From positions 1 to 17,534 of the forward strand of contig JAGCTA010000459.1 of assembly GCA_017963875.1 (NCBI GenBank): a DNA stretch of 17,534 bases, read 5' to 3'. This document shows positions 8,301-14,327 of this stretch, piece by piece (position 1 is the first letter of the stretch; the number at the start of each line of letters is the position of its first letter). The notes beneath the pieces are model-generated. The model did no database searches and was not told the origin of the DNA. It saw only the letters and a list, made by a program, of their open reading frames with translations. Made by a program: the position numbers and the translations under genes. The stretch is from Victivallales bacterium. Its GTDB lineage: Bacteria > Verrucomicrobiota > Lentisphaeria > Oligosphaerales > Oligosphaeraceae.

Positions 8301-8788
8301 CCATTGTGGGCGAATACACGTTGAATCAGGGAAAAGAATGTGTGCTTCAGGAGTCCTTCACAAAGAATGTCACTCCACAGAATGAAACGGCAACCTTCAC
8401 ACAGCCCGTGCGGCTTTCCATGCCTGGGCAATTCCATCTGATGCTCACCGCGAAAAATGCGGCGGGGGATGTCTTGGAAAAACTGACAATGAATAAGGCA
8501 ATTCTTCCAGCAATAACAACGGAGATGAGTTCGCCATTTGTCGATCATACTTGGAATGCAATTGTTTCCGTCAATTATAATCCAATGCCTGGAGAGAAGA
8601 TAAATCTTGCCATTTGGCCAGAATCCGTTCCAAAGAGTCGAATTGATTTGCAGTCATCGGATTGCCGTAAATACGTTCTTACTCTTTCCAACGGAAATTT
8701 CCTTCCGCGTGATAGGCTGATTCTTCAACTGACAAATCAGAAATCCGAGGTGCTAGGAGACAGTGGACAGCGAGTTCTGACAAAATAG
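5333..8788 (+). CDS. Secreted DUF4091 (glycoside-hydrolase-like) protein with CBM9-like domain
   Basis: This 1151-residue exported protein starts with a signal peptide (KR followed by a hydrophobic core, about residues 4-21). A ribosome site AAGGA precedes the ATG by 8 nt. A beta-sandwich, probably carbohydrate-binding, spans about 25-170, and a second beta domain spans about 205-350. A TIM-barrel region (about 355-690) holds QPVDEP with a candidate acid pair D492/E493, and the TREGIDDYRYV motif (638-648) that is the hallmark of DUF4091. A CBM9-like domain follows (about 770-960: PVIDGVLDDACWKNA, YSDDCVEIFLDP, WSVEVAIPLKSLG). The last ~185 residues are beta-rich and unassigned. DUF4091 proteins are thought to be glycoside hydrolases. 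Substrate and catalytic residues are not established here. It is coupled to the CRTAC1 gene. Confidence 0.85.
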   Translation: MVLKRTLWIVSLSLGIVLAAQPFISFEENENWSKRFSISSDLSHAVVQEHAYEGKNSMKVEIPGSKKDTWPGFSIYLSEKDIGDFPTLQFNAWHEEQANVSLSVRIDFKGRNSIFTGVTIAPRSKVPAVLFLNQMDPNGKRVYPFRAFIYRRMPRNNVTLWFDNFRFANNPPSGNPIDYLPPAGYRQPTAHERSIGAQFFRRNWMTHVFPNVRPLPSDSLDVVVSVNACPGETEPATLSFFALKSIQSSSLSVPAPLVGPGGAVIPPSAFTVYHIRCLDKRTTYQAKAYYRQIPMVLDRAKVFPVPADTAHSFWLDIAVPEGTPAGVYKGSVRVTLDDAVQEIPVSVTVRPFSLPSVAKQYFGEYYTSPNGFPKEQLPKIIDEDFAFMRSLGMTSIGLCFSPDTQFCKYADGKVTIELKDDSLFVVAMNTYVKYGYPCPVILLDDPGFLFAQRNGGEDNEEVLKAVHCAFWIAMQEECKKRGWPELIIQPVDEPGWQSKDAQDRHVKMLKLLKNVPGLRTEQDGPGDDYFFNVAGPYSDVWTFNGSLAAPDVMEKVYKDGKTVLFYNCDVESYRPVIGRYSAGFFQYLSKCHGLLNWAYRSFRGSPFDDFDYVRGDTTNYYPSFADIVGGPGIGLVSTREGIDDYRYVSLLQDLIASRPGLAADEARKVLDDIFNSITYSPALRNCASFTIASTDSDGNARVTGDFNLPNGWRLADYDLAREIIAGQIMRLLGVDANATAVRTPVLSAIPASKDMAKAADADEGTACSVVIPTCSVVPVIDGVLDDACWKNAGKIGDFQLISGGKPEKQTTAWFTTDGVNLYIAVECDEPLMEHIIANVKANQGPVYSDDCVEIFLDPAHKGKDYMQICVNSLGYNFVTSSKGNWKPQLKTAGHCDKDKWSVEVAIPLKSLGQRANSIGLNVCRERRPLEVFELSCWSPTGNGFATPSRFGSATFGHAWLSHVSLDNLMLGNGSITVDVINPALDDAQITIVGEYTLNQGKECVLQESFTKNVTPQNETATFTQPVRLSMPGQFHLMLTAKNAAGDVLEKLTMNKAILPAITTEMSSPFVDHTWNAIVSVNYNPMPGEKINLAIWPESVPKSRIDLQSSDCRKYVLTLSNGNFLPRDRLILQLTNQKSEVLGDSGQRVLTK

Positions 8789-8790
8789 AC

Positions 8791-10461
8791 ATGCTTTCAG
8801 TGTTTCCCAAAGCCTATGTATTTGCAGTTGCGTCAACGCTGTTGCTTGCGGCCGCAAGCCTTCTTGCGCCTCTGACGTCGAACGCTGCGGAAAAACTTGA
8901 GCGAAAACCTCGTCCAAGCGCCGAATTGCCTCAGTTCCGCAAATGCACAGGTATTTTCCCCGATGGTTTCAATGGAGGGCATGTCAATTGGGTTGACGTC
9001 AACAATGACCTCAAGCCAGATCTTTTCATTGGAGGACGACTTTTCATCAACCAATCAAACAGAGACTCGTTCAAATTTGAGGACGCGACTGCCGCTTCTG
9101 GCTTGAAGGGCGGTGCGCCGCTCCTTTGCATTGATTTGGACAATGACGGCTGGGCGGATGTTGTCACGGCAGGCGTGCAGGTCCTTAGGAATAACGGCGA
9201 TGGAACATTTACGTATATCGCTGATTCTCTGGGCTTTGCCCCGAATCAGAATGCTATGACCCTTGCGGCTGGGGACTTGGACGGCAATGGCTTCCCTGAT
9301 ATCCTTATTGGCATGAGAGAGGATTGGAATGACGGCAATCCCAAATACTATCCGTTCCAGTGCTGGCTCAATGACGGAGGAAAAAAACTGCGTGAGGCCG
9401 CCGCAGACCTTGGCATCAATGCGTCATCATACTCAAGAGGCGTTCTAGTGCATGACATTGACAATGATGGCAGGCAGGATATTTTTGTCGCAAATTACCG
9501 TTTGCAGGCCAATTTCCTCTGGATGAACCGACGGGGACTCAAATTTGTCAACGAGGCAAAAAAACGAGGCGTGGCAGGACGATTTGAACCTCATCGATTT
9601 CATGATAAACTCACCAGACAGGACTACGGTTTCCTTTATGGTCATTGCATCGCTGCTTGCTGGATTGATTTCGACAATGACGGACAATTTGACCTATGGG
9701 TTTCAAATCTCGCCCATAAATTCGTCGGAGTGACGGGCAGACGGAAACTGTCCTTCGATTGCCGAGGATATCTTTGCGATGATTCTTCTGTATATAAGAA
9801 CAATCACGGCTTTTTCACTGACTGGCGCCAGAATCTGCGCATCCCCGTCAAGCCTATCGGCAACCAATCGCAGTACAGAGGCGATGAACTTTGGGCGGGT
9901 GCGACCGCCGCCGACGTTAACAATGATGGTTTTCAGGATGTCTTCGTCCCTCAAGTCTATAACCTGGACTATGCCCGAGCACTGCTTTATGTCAACTGCG
10001 GTGGCGTTGGTTTTGCCGAGGGGGCGATACGTGCGGGTATCCAGCAACTGGATACCTATTGCGGCGCCTGGGCAGATGCCAACGGCGATGGTTTGCAGGA
10101 TTTGCTCACGGCAGGTCGAGTATGCGTCGATGCAAAGCCTGAGTGTGCTTTCTATGTGAATGAAGGCAACGATGTCATCAAGCAAATGACGACGTGGCTT
10201 CAGGTGACCTTGCGTTCCACACTAGCGGGGGGCACCGCTGTCGGTGCCGTCGTCCGTGTGTCCGCTACAGGGTTTACCCAGACACAACTTAATTCCGCGG
10301 GTATCAGCACGTATGGACAGCAGAATTCGCCTGCGTTGCATTTTGGATTTCCGCAGAAAATTGAAGAGGCAGAGGCGGAAATCCGCTGGCCAAATGGACA
10401 TGTCTCAAGACACCGTTTAAAATGCGGCCAGAATCAAGTCGTGACATCTGATGTGAGATGA
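8791..10461 (+). CDS. CRTAC1-type exported protein: FG-GAP/VCBS repeats plus ASPIC/UnbV domain
   Basis: This 556-residue exported protein has a signal peptide (hydrophobic core about residues 8-29, ending near SNAAEK). Seven calcium-loop motifs of the D-x-(D/N)-x-(D/N)-G-x-x-D type begin at residues 69, 115, 162, 222, 293, 375 and 429, as in FG-GAP/VCBS beta-propellers. The first has Leu in place of Gly. The C-terminus (about 466-546) resembles the ASPIC/UnbV domain: WLQVTLRS, GAVVRVSATG, TQTQLNSAG, LHFGF and IRWPNG. The family is extracytoplasmic and thought to act in adhesion or binding, usually calcium dependent. The gene begins 2 nt after the stop of the DUF4091 gene and lacks a good ribosome site of its own, so translational coupling is likely. 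Confidence 0.88.
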   Translation: MLSVFPKAYVFAVASTLLLAAASLLAPLTSNAAEKLERKPRPSAELPQFRKCTGIFPDGFNGGHVNWVDVNNDLKPDLFIGGRLFINQSNRDSFKFEDATAASGLKGGAPLLCIDLDNDGWADVVTAGVQVLRNNGDGTFTYIADSLGFAPNQNAMTLAAGDLDGNGFPDILIGMREDWNDGNPKYYPFQCWLNDGGKKLREAAADLGINASSYSRGVLVHDIDNDGRQDIFVANYRLQANFLWMNRRGLKFVNEAKKRGVAGRFEPHRFHDKLTRQDYGFLYGHCIAACWIDFDNDGQFDLWVSNLAHKFVGVTGRRKLSFDCRGYLCDDSSVYKNNHGFFTDWRQNLRIPVKPIGNQSQYRGDELWAGATAADVNNDGFQDVFVPQVYNLDYARALLYVNCGGVGFAEGAIRAGIQQLDTYCGAWADANGDGLQDLLTAGRVCVDAKPECAFYVNEGNDVIKQMTTWLQVTLRSTLAGGTAVGAVVRVSATGFTQTQLNSAGISTYGQQNSPALHFGFPQKIEEAEAEIRWPNGHVSRHRLKCGQNQVVTSDVR

Positions 10462-10501
10462 AATGATATAATTAGTGTATGCAATAATTCCCTATGCTTT
10501 C

Positions 10502-10521
10502 GTGACCTTTGTGGTCATTTT
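10502..10521 (+). terminator. Possible weak intrinsic terminator after the CRTAC1 gene
   Basis: TGACC (10503-10507) and GGTCA (10513-10517) form a 5-bp stem with a TTTGT loop, followed by TTTTG. It lies about 40 nt after the stop codon. The stem is short. Confidence 0.35.
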
Positions 10522-10606
10522 GTCATAAATCCTTTCTTGCATAGTCACTATGCGTGGGTCGCATGTGCGCCAAACTACTTCAATAATATCTGAGAAATCA
10601 TGAAAC

Positions 10607-10626
10607 GAATTTAGCAAACACTGCAC
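10607..10626 (+). repeat. 20-bp sequence repeated exactly at 661-680
   Basis: Second copy of gaatttagcaaacactgcac, in the same orientation, about 100 nt upstream of the AbiEi-like start codon, inside the AT-rich gap 10462-10729. The rest of that gap is AT-rich leader with no gene. No recognisable ribosome site precedes the ATG at 10730. Confidence 0.85.
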
Positions 10627-10729
10627 TGGCAGAGGATTGCGTTATAACTTATTTGAAGAATAACAAAACTAGGCTATATTACATTTTTAGATTAAAAATA
10701 AACTAAAATAGTTAATTTACAATATAAAA

Positions 10730-11536
10730 ATGTCAATACTTTCATGGCTAAATGAACAAGAAAGAAGAGGGCGAATCTGCTTCTCGCTGTCTGAAATCCA
10801 AGAAAGATTTCCTCAGAAGACCCGTTGTGTTCTAATCAGCGAGTTATCCAGGTTGAGGAAGCACCATATACTCTCCAATGTTCATAGCGGTTTTTATGTC
10901 AAAATACCTGTGAGATATACTTTGGACGGCATTGTTCCTCCGGAATATTACATTGACCAGTTGATGAAGCATATAGGACGACCTTACTATGTATCACTTC
11001 TCACTGCGGCACAATTGTATGGGGCTGCACACCAGTCTCCACATCGTTTCTGTGTGTTTACCATCCTTCCTAAAATGAGCCTCTCAGAAGCAAAAAATCC
11101 AGTCGTCTTCTGGGGGTATCGACAACGGATACAGCAACAGTTGCTAATCAAAAGCAACAGCGAAACGGCGGCTGTGAATTTTTCCTGCCCAGAATTGACA
11201 GCGGTGGATTTAATCCAGTATTCCCAATATATAGGAGGACTTTCCAGAGCCGCTACCGTACTTGCTGAACTAATTGAAAAGACTGATTTTTCAAAGGTTG
11301 ATCCGATACTCTACCAATACACGTCGCTTGCTTCTTTTCAAAGACTAGGATATATTTTAGAAGATGTTCTTGATGAAAAGAAACAAGCAGATATATTATA
11401 TAGTTGTTTATTAAAAACAAACCTCAATTTTCGTTGGACTTCACTTTCCAAGCAGAAGAAGACAGATAATTCAATGGCACGTTCCAGTAGATGGCGGATT
11501 ATAATCAATACAGTCATTGAAGTGGATGATTTATGA
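10730..11536 (+). CDS. abiEi: AbiEi-like type IV antitoxin, transcriptional regulator
   Basis: The 268-residue protein begins with a winged-helix region (about 1-60, including CVLISELSRLRKHHIL), then the AbiEi signature segment YYVSLLTAAQLYGAAHQSPH (86-105), then a longer C-terminal domain (PELTAVDLIQY 154-164). It ends in an ATGA overlap with the AbiEii-like gene, an arrangement typical of AbiE systems. AbiEi proteins repress their own operon by binding inverted repeats and neutralise the toxin without stably binding it (type IV; family knowledge). The coding sequence looks more AT-rich than its metabolic neighbours, consistent with acquisition by transfer. There is no visible Shine-Dalgarno site at the start; a later start is possible. 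Confidence 0.8.
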   Translation: MSILSWLNEQERRGRICFSLSEIQERFPQKTRCVLISELSRLRKHHILSNVHSGFYVKIPVRYTLDGIVPPEYYIDQLMKHIGRPYYVSLLTAAQLYGAAHQSPHRFCVFTILPKMSLSEAKNPVVFWGYRQRIQQQLLIKSNSETAAVNFSCPELTAVDLIQYSQYIGGLSRAATVLAELIEKTDFSKVDPILYQYTSLASFQRLGYILEDVLDEKKQADILYSCLLKTNLNFRWTSLSKQKKTDNSMARSSRWRIIINTVIEVDDL

Positions 11537-12336
11537 TTTATCAGAATGCGATAATTGAATGGAAGGCACGGATGCAATGGCAACAGGATGTGCAGGCCGA
11601 GCAGGATTTGCTCCTTTGCCGTTGTCTGGTGGCTATCTTTGGAGATGAGTTTCTGGCAGGTCATGTGGCTTTCAGAGGTGGTACGGCATTGCACAAACTC
11701 TATTTTCACCCCCAGCCGCGATACAGCGAAGACATAGATCTTGTTCAAATCAATGCAGGTCCCATCAAGCCGATTCTACAAAGACTAGGAGAGGCGCTTT
11801 CCTTTATGCCTAACAAGGTTATCAAGCAGAAACGCTATAACAACACCCTTCTTTTCCGTGTTGGTTCGGAACTTCCCCCATTTCCTCAAATTCGCCTGAA
11901 AATTGAAATCAATTGTTTTGAGCATTTTACTGAAATGGGGCTTGTCAAAATGCCATTCGCTATTGACAACCAGTGGTTCAGCGGCGAATGCCAATTGACT
12001 ACCTATTATTTGGAGGAATTGCTTGGCACGAAACTTCGTGCACTTTACCAGAGACGAAAGGGACGTGATCTCTTTGACCTATACTATGCACTGACTAATG
12101 CCAAAATTGATGTGGAAAAAGTCTTGGCATGCTATCAACGGTATATTTCATTCACGACAGAACAACCGCCCTCCTATTTGCAGTTCATCAACAATATGGG
12201 GGAGAAAATGCAGGATCCTGAATTTCTCGGCGATTCCACGATGATCCTTCGACCTGGCATCTACTATTCGCCACAGAACGCTTATCAACTTGTACGAGAA
12301 GCACTCATCGAACATTTACCAGGACGGAGAAAATAG
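11533..12336 (+). CDS. abiEii: AbiEii-like nucleotidyltransferase toxin
   Basis: The 267-residue protein has the expected polymerase-beta-like motifs: FRGGTALHKLY (47-57) with the Gly-Gly-Thr of motif I, then YSEDIDLV (64-71) with the metal-binding Asp67/Asp69, KIEINC (123-128), and the C-terminal block LLGTKLRALYQR / KGRDLFDLYYAL (163-187). AbiEii enzymes transfer nucleotides, and relatives modify tRNA acceptor ends, blocking growth during phage infection. All the residues I would look for are present, so the toxin should be active. It overlaps the AbiEi gene by ATGA. It ends 40 nt before the convergent FMN reductase gene. Confidence 0.85.
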   Translation: MIYQNAIIEWKARMQWQQDVQAEQDLLLCRCLVAIFGDEFLAGHVAFRGGTALHKLYFHPQPRYSEDIDLVQINAGPIKPILQRLGEALSFMPNKVIKQKRYNNTLLFRVGSELPPFPQIRLKIEINCFEHFTEMGLVKMPFAIDNQWFSGECQLTTYYLEELLGTKLRALYQRRKGRDLFDLYYALTNAKIDVEKVLACYQRYISFTTEQPPSYLQFINNMGEKMQDPEFLGDSTMILRPGIYYSPQNAYQLVREALIEHLPGRRK

Positions 12337-12376
12337 CAGGTCATTAGGTCTAGACTCCATGAATATCCAATGTTTT

Positions 12377-13000
12377 TCAGCGGATGAAATGGGTGGGCGA
12401 CCACGCTTCGGGGGAGACGCGCGGCAGAGCACCGTCCCTGTGGAGGTTCTTGAGCACCCATGCCATGTTGCGGGCAAGCGTGCGCATCGTCTGCATTCCC
12501 TCAGCATCCTGCTGGACTTCACCTGCTTCGCGTCCAAAAACGATGTTCCAATACTGTGAGCCGACAATCAGGCAGTTCACCATTTCAAAGGGCATGTTCA
12601 GACATTGGAAGGCGGCCGTGGAGCCACCACGACGGGCGACAGCGATGCTGGCAACGGGTTTGCCTTCAACATTCTTTCGTGCTGAGAAAAGAGCACGCTG
12701 CAATACAGCCAGCAATGAACCATTGGGCTGACCATAGTAGGTGGGCGAGCCGACGACAATGGCATCCGCATCAGCGAGGCGTTCCACAAGGCGGTTGCAG
12801 ACATCGTCGTCAAATGCGCAACGTCCCAATTTCTTGGTTGCGCACGCATAGCAGCCAATACAGCCACGGACAGGTTGTGTTCCAAGCCAGAAGGTTTCCG
12901 TTTCAATGCCTTCCGCTTCGAGTGTCTTGGCGATTTCCGCAAGTGCCTGTGCCGTGTTTCCGCTCTTGTGCGGGCTTCCGTTGATTAATAGTGTTTTCAT
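12377..13000 (-). CDS. NADPH-dependent FMN reductase / flavodoxin-like oxidoreductase
   Basis: The 207-residue protein starts with LLINGSPHKSGNT, the phosphate-binding loop for FMN, and carries GSPTYYGQPNGSL (84-96), the isoalloxazine-side loop of the family. A cysteine group (Cys47, Cys50, Cys53, Cys61 in RGCIGCYACATKKLGRC) matches the Cys-rich segment of iron-sulfur flavoprotein-like members, so a redox cofactor or disulfide is possible. I chose the start at 13000 over an upstream in-frame Met at 13045, because the extra 15 residues would lie across a perfect inverted repeat and a purine-rich AAGAAAG site sits just before 13000. It is cytoplasmic. It lies 71 nt downstream of the oxidoreductase gene on the same strand. 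The substrate is unknown: quinones, chromate or iron are typical. Confidence 0.85.
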   Translation of the reverse strand: MKTLLINGSPHKSGNTAQALAEIAKTLEAEGIETETFWLGTQPVRGCIGCYACATKKLGRCAFDDDVCNRLVERLADADAIVVGSPTYYGQPNGSLLAVLQRALFSARKNVEGKPVASIAVARRGGSTAAFQCLNMPFEMVNCLIVGSQYWNIVFGREAGEVQQDAEGMQTMRTLARNMAWVLKNLHRDGALPRVSPEAWSPTHFIR

Positions 13001-13023
13001 CTGTCTTTCTTTTTTGTTGTTGA

Positions 13024-13052
13024 GCGGTACTTGAGAATCCATCAAGTACCGC
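13024..13052. promoter_or_regulatory. Perfect 11-bp inverted repeat upstream of the FMN reductase gene
   Basis: GCGGTACTTGA (13024-13034) and TCAAGTACCGC (13042-13052) are perfect arms around a 7-nt loop. It lies between the stop of the Gfo/Idh gene and the FMN reductase start, 24 nt before the latter. There is no T-tract on the minus strand after it, so an operator or a hairpin controlling the downstream gene is as likely as a terminator. A GTACTT...AAGTAC half-site pattern resembles operators of HxlR/DUF24 redox regulators, which often control flavin reductases (inference). Confidence 0.6.
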
Positions 13053-13071
13053 CATGCAATTCCTTATAAAA

Positions 13072-14139
13072 TCAGTCAAATTTACGTGGAAGAGGGTTCT
13101 GGCGATGGCATTCGTCGATGACTGCAATCTGCTGGAGAACCTGCTCTGGCGTCACGGTCAATGCGGCACCCGTCGTGATAGCGTCGTAAAGATTGTTGTA
13201 GAATCTTGCAGACATTGAATTGAACAGGTCCTTGTCTTCATCGGTAACGTCCCAGTGGTCCTCGTGGAACTCAAGTTTGTCTGAACAGTAAGACGGCCCT
13301 GGCAGTGGCTCGCGAATCAGTTTGATTGCGGGTGCCTCTTCTGGAATGTAATATTTCCAGTCCAGATGGGACATGTTGCCCATGAGGCTTCCGTAGGTAC
13401 CGTAGATATGATAGACATACGGTGTGAAATTCGTGTTGGAGCAGACTTCAAGGTCAATGACTGGACGGCCTGGATAGGACAGGATGACTTTGCTGAAATC
13501 CTCTGCATCGCCAAGGCAGTTGACGACGGCCTGGCGTGCCCAGACATTCGGCATGATGTCGCGCCCGATGAATCCCAGCGCCTGGTCAAGCGGATGTGGC
13601 CCTGTATTGTAGAGTCCGCCTGCGTTGTATGACTGTAGCGTCTGCCAGTCATAGCGGCGGGCAAAGCCGTTGAAGGCGATTTTTACCATTTGCAGATTGC
13701 CGAGTACGCCTGACTGCACGACTTCGCAGACCTTGCGGTAATACGGCGCAAAACGTGACTGCTGGAATACCGCCAGCAGGCGTCCAGTCGTTTTCGATAC
13801 GGCAATGAGTTCATGGATGTCTTCTGCGGTTTTGCCGAATGGCTTTTCCGAAAGGACATTCAGTCCAGCCAGCATGATTTCCTTGCTGATTGGAGCGTGC
13901 ATGTGGCTGAAACTCGAATTCACGACAAAATCCAGTTTAAGAGATTTGTCATGAATCATTTCACGATAGTCCTGATAGGATTTGCAGCCGTATTCCTTCT
14001 CTGCGCGTTCGCAGCGGTCTTTCAGAAGATCGCTGACGGCGACAATCTCGAATTTCTCCTTCTGGGTCTTCAGATATTCCGCATGGATATTGCGTCCGCT
14101 GCGTCCTTGCCCGATGATTCCTACTCGCAAGACTCTCAT
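13072..14139 (-). CDS. Gfo/Idh/MocA-family oxidoreductase
   Basis: The 355-residue protein opens with VGIIGQGRSGRNIH, the dinucleotide-binding loop of the Rossmann fold. It has the SEKPFG motif (Glu98, Lys99, Pro100), in which Lys is the usual catalytic residue of the family, and GGLYNTGPHPLDQAL (174-188), which contains the conserved active-site His (His182). It should be a cytoplasmic NAD(P)-dependent dehydrogenase or epimerase acting on a sugar or polyol. I chose the ATG at 14139 rather than the GTG one codon upstream, because the AGGAG site lies 7 nt before the ATG and only 4 nt before the GTG. It is transcribed divergently from the isomerase-kinase pair, which suggests the same sugar pathway. 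Confidence 0.88.
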   Translation of the reverse strand: MRVLRVGIIGQGRSGRNIHAEYLKTQKEKFEIVAVSDLLKDRCERAEKEYGCKSYQDYREMIHDKSLKLDFVVNSSFSHMHAPISKEIMLAGLNVLSEKPFGKTAEDIHELIAVSKTTGRLLAVFQQSRFAPYYRKVCEVVQSGVLGNLQMVKIAFNGFARRYDWQTLQSYNAGGLYNTGPHPLDQALGFIGRDIMPNVWARQAVVNCLGDAEDFSKVILSYPGRPVIDLEVCSNTNFTPYVYHIYGTYGSLMGNMSHLDWKYYIPEEAPAIKLIREPLPGPSYCSDKLEFHEDHWDVTDEDKDLFNSMSARFYNNLYDAITTGAALTVTPEQVLQQIAVIDECHRQNPLPRKFD

Positions 14140-14216
14140 CACTCGACTCCTTTTTCCTTTTGGAAATTATGATTTAGGCATTCCAATATGGCGATTCTCC
14201 ATTTGGATTACATATA

Positions 14217-14246
14217 ATAATATATCTAAAAAAACGTAATTGTCAT
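14217..14246 (-). promoter_or_regulatory. Predicted sigma-70-type promoter for the Gfo/Idh gene
   Basis: On the minus strand ATGACA (14241-14246) and TATTAT (14217-14222) are separated by 18 nt. Each matches the consensus hexamer at five of six positions. It lies about 77 nt from the start codon and abuts the plus-strand -35 box. Confidence 0.5.
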
Positions 14247-14276
14247 TTGACTTTCTGCAAGTATGAGGTGTATTTT
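14247..14276 (+). promoter_or_regulatory. Predicted sigma-70-type promoter for the isomerase-kinase unit
   Basis: TTGACT (14247-14252) and TATTTT (14271-14276) are separated by 18 nt and lie 51 nt before the isomerase start. The two -35 boxes of this divergent pair adjoin, creating GTCA-TT-TGAC (14242-14251), a possible operator half-site pair. Confidence 0.45.
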
Positions 14277-14327
14277 ATAGTCATTTTTAGCAATTCATAT
14301 TCACCTTAAAAAACACGAGAACTAACC

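Noticed and set aside
9703..10185. 160-codon minus-strand open frame
   Set aside because: It is antisense to the calcium-loop region of the CRTAC1 gene; the Asp/Asn/Gly-rich repeats keep the opposite strand free of stops.
12460..12984. 174-codon plus-strand open frame
   Set aside because: It is antisense to the FMN reductase gene and its translation is low-complexity and Arg/Cys-rich.
13001..13045. Longer N-terminus for the FMN reductase
   Set aside because: The extra residues fall across the perfect inverted repeat, do not resemble the family, and the ATG at 13000 gives the usual MKTLLINGSP start.
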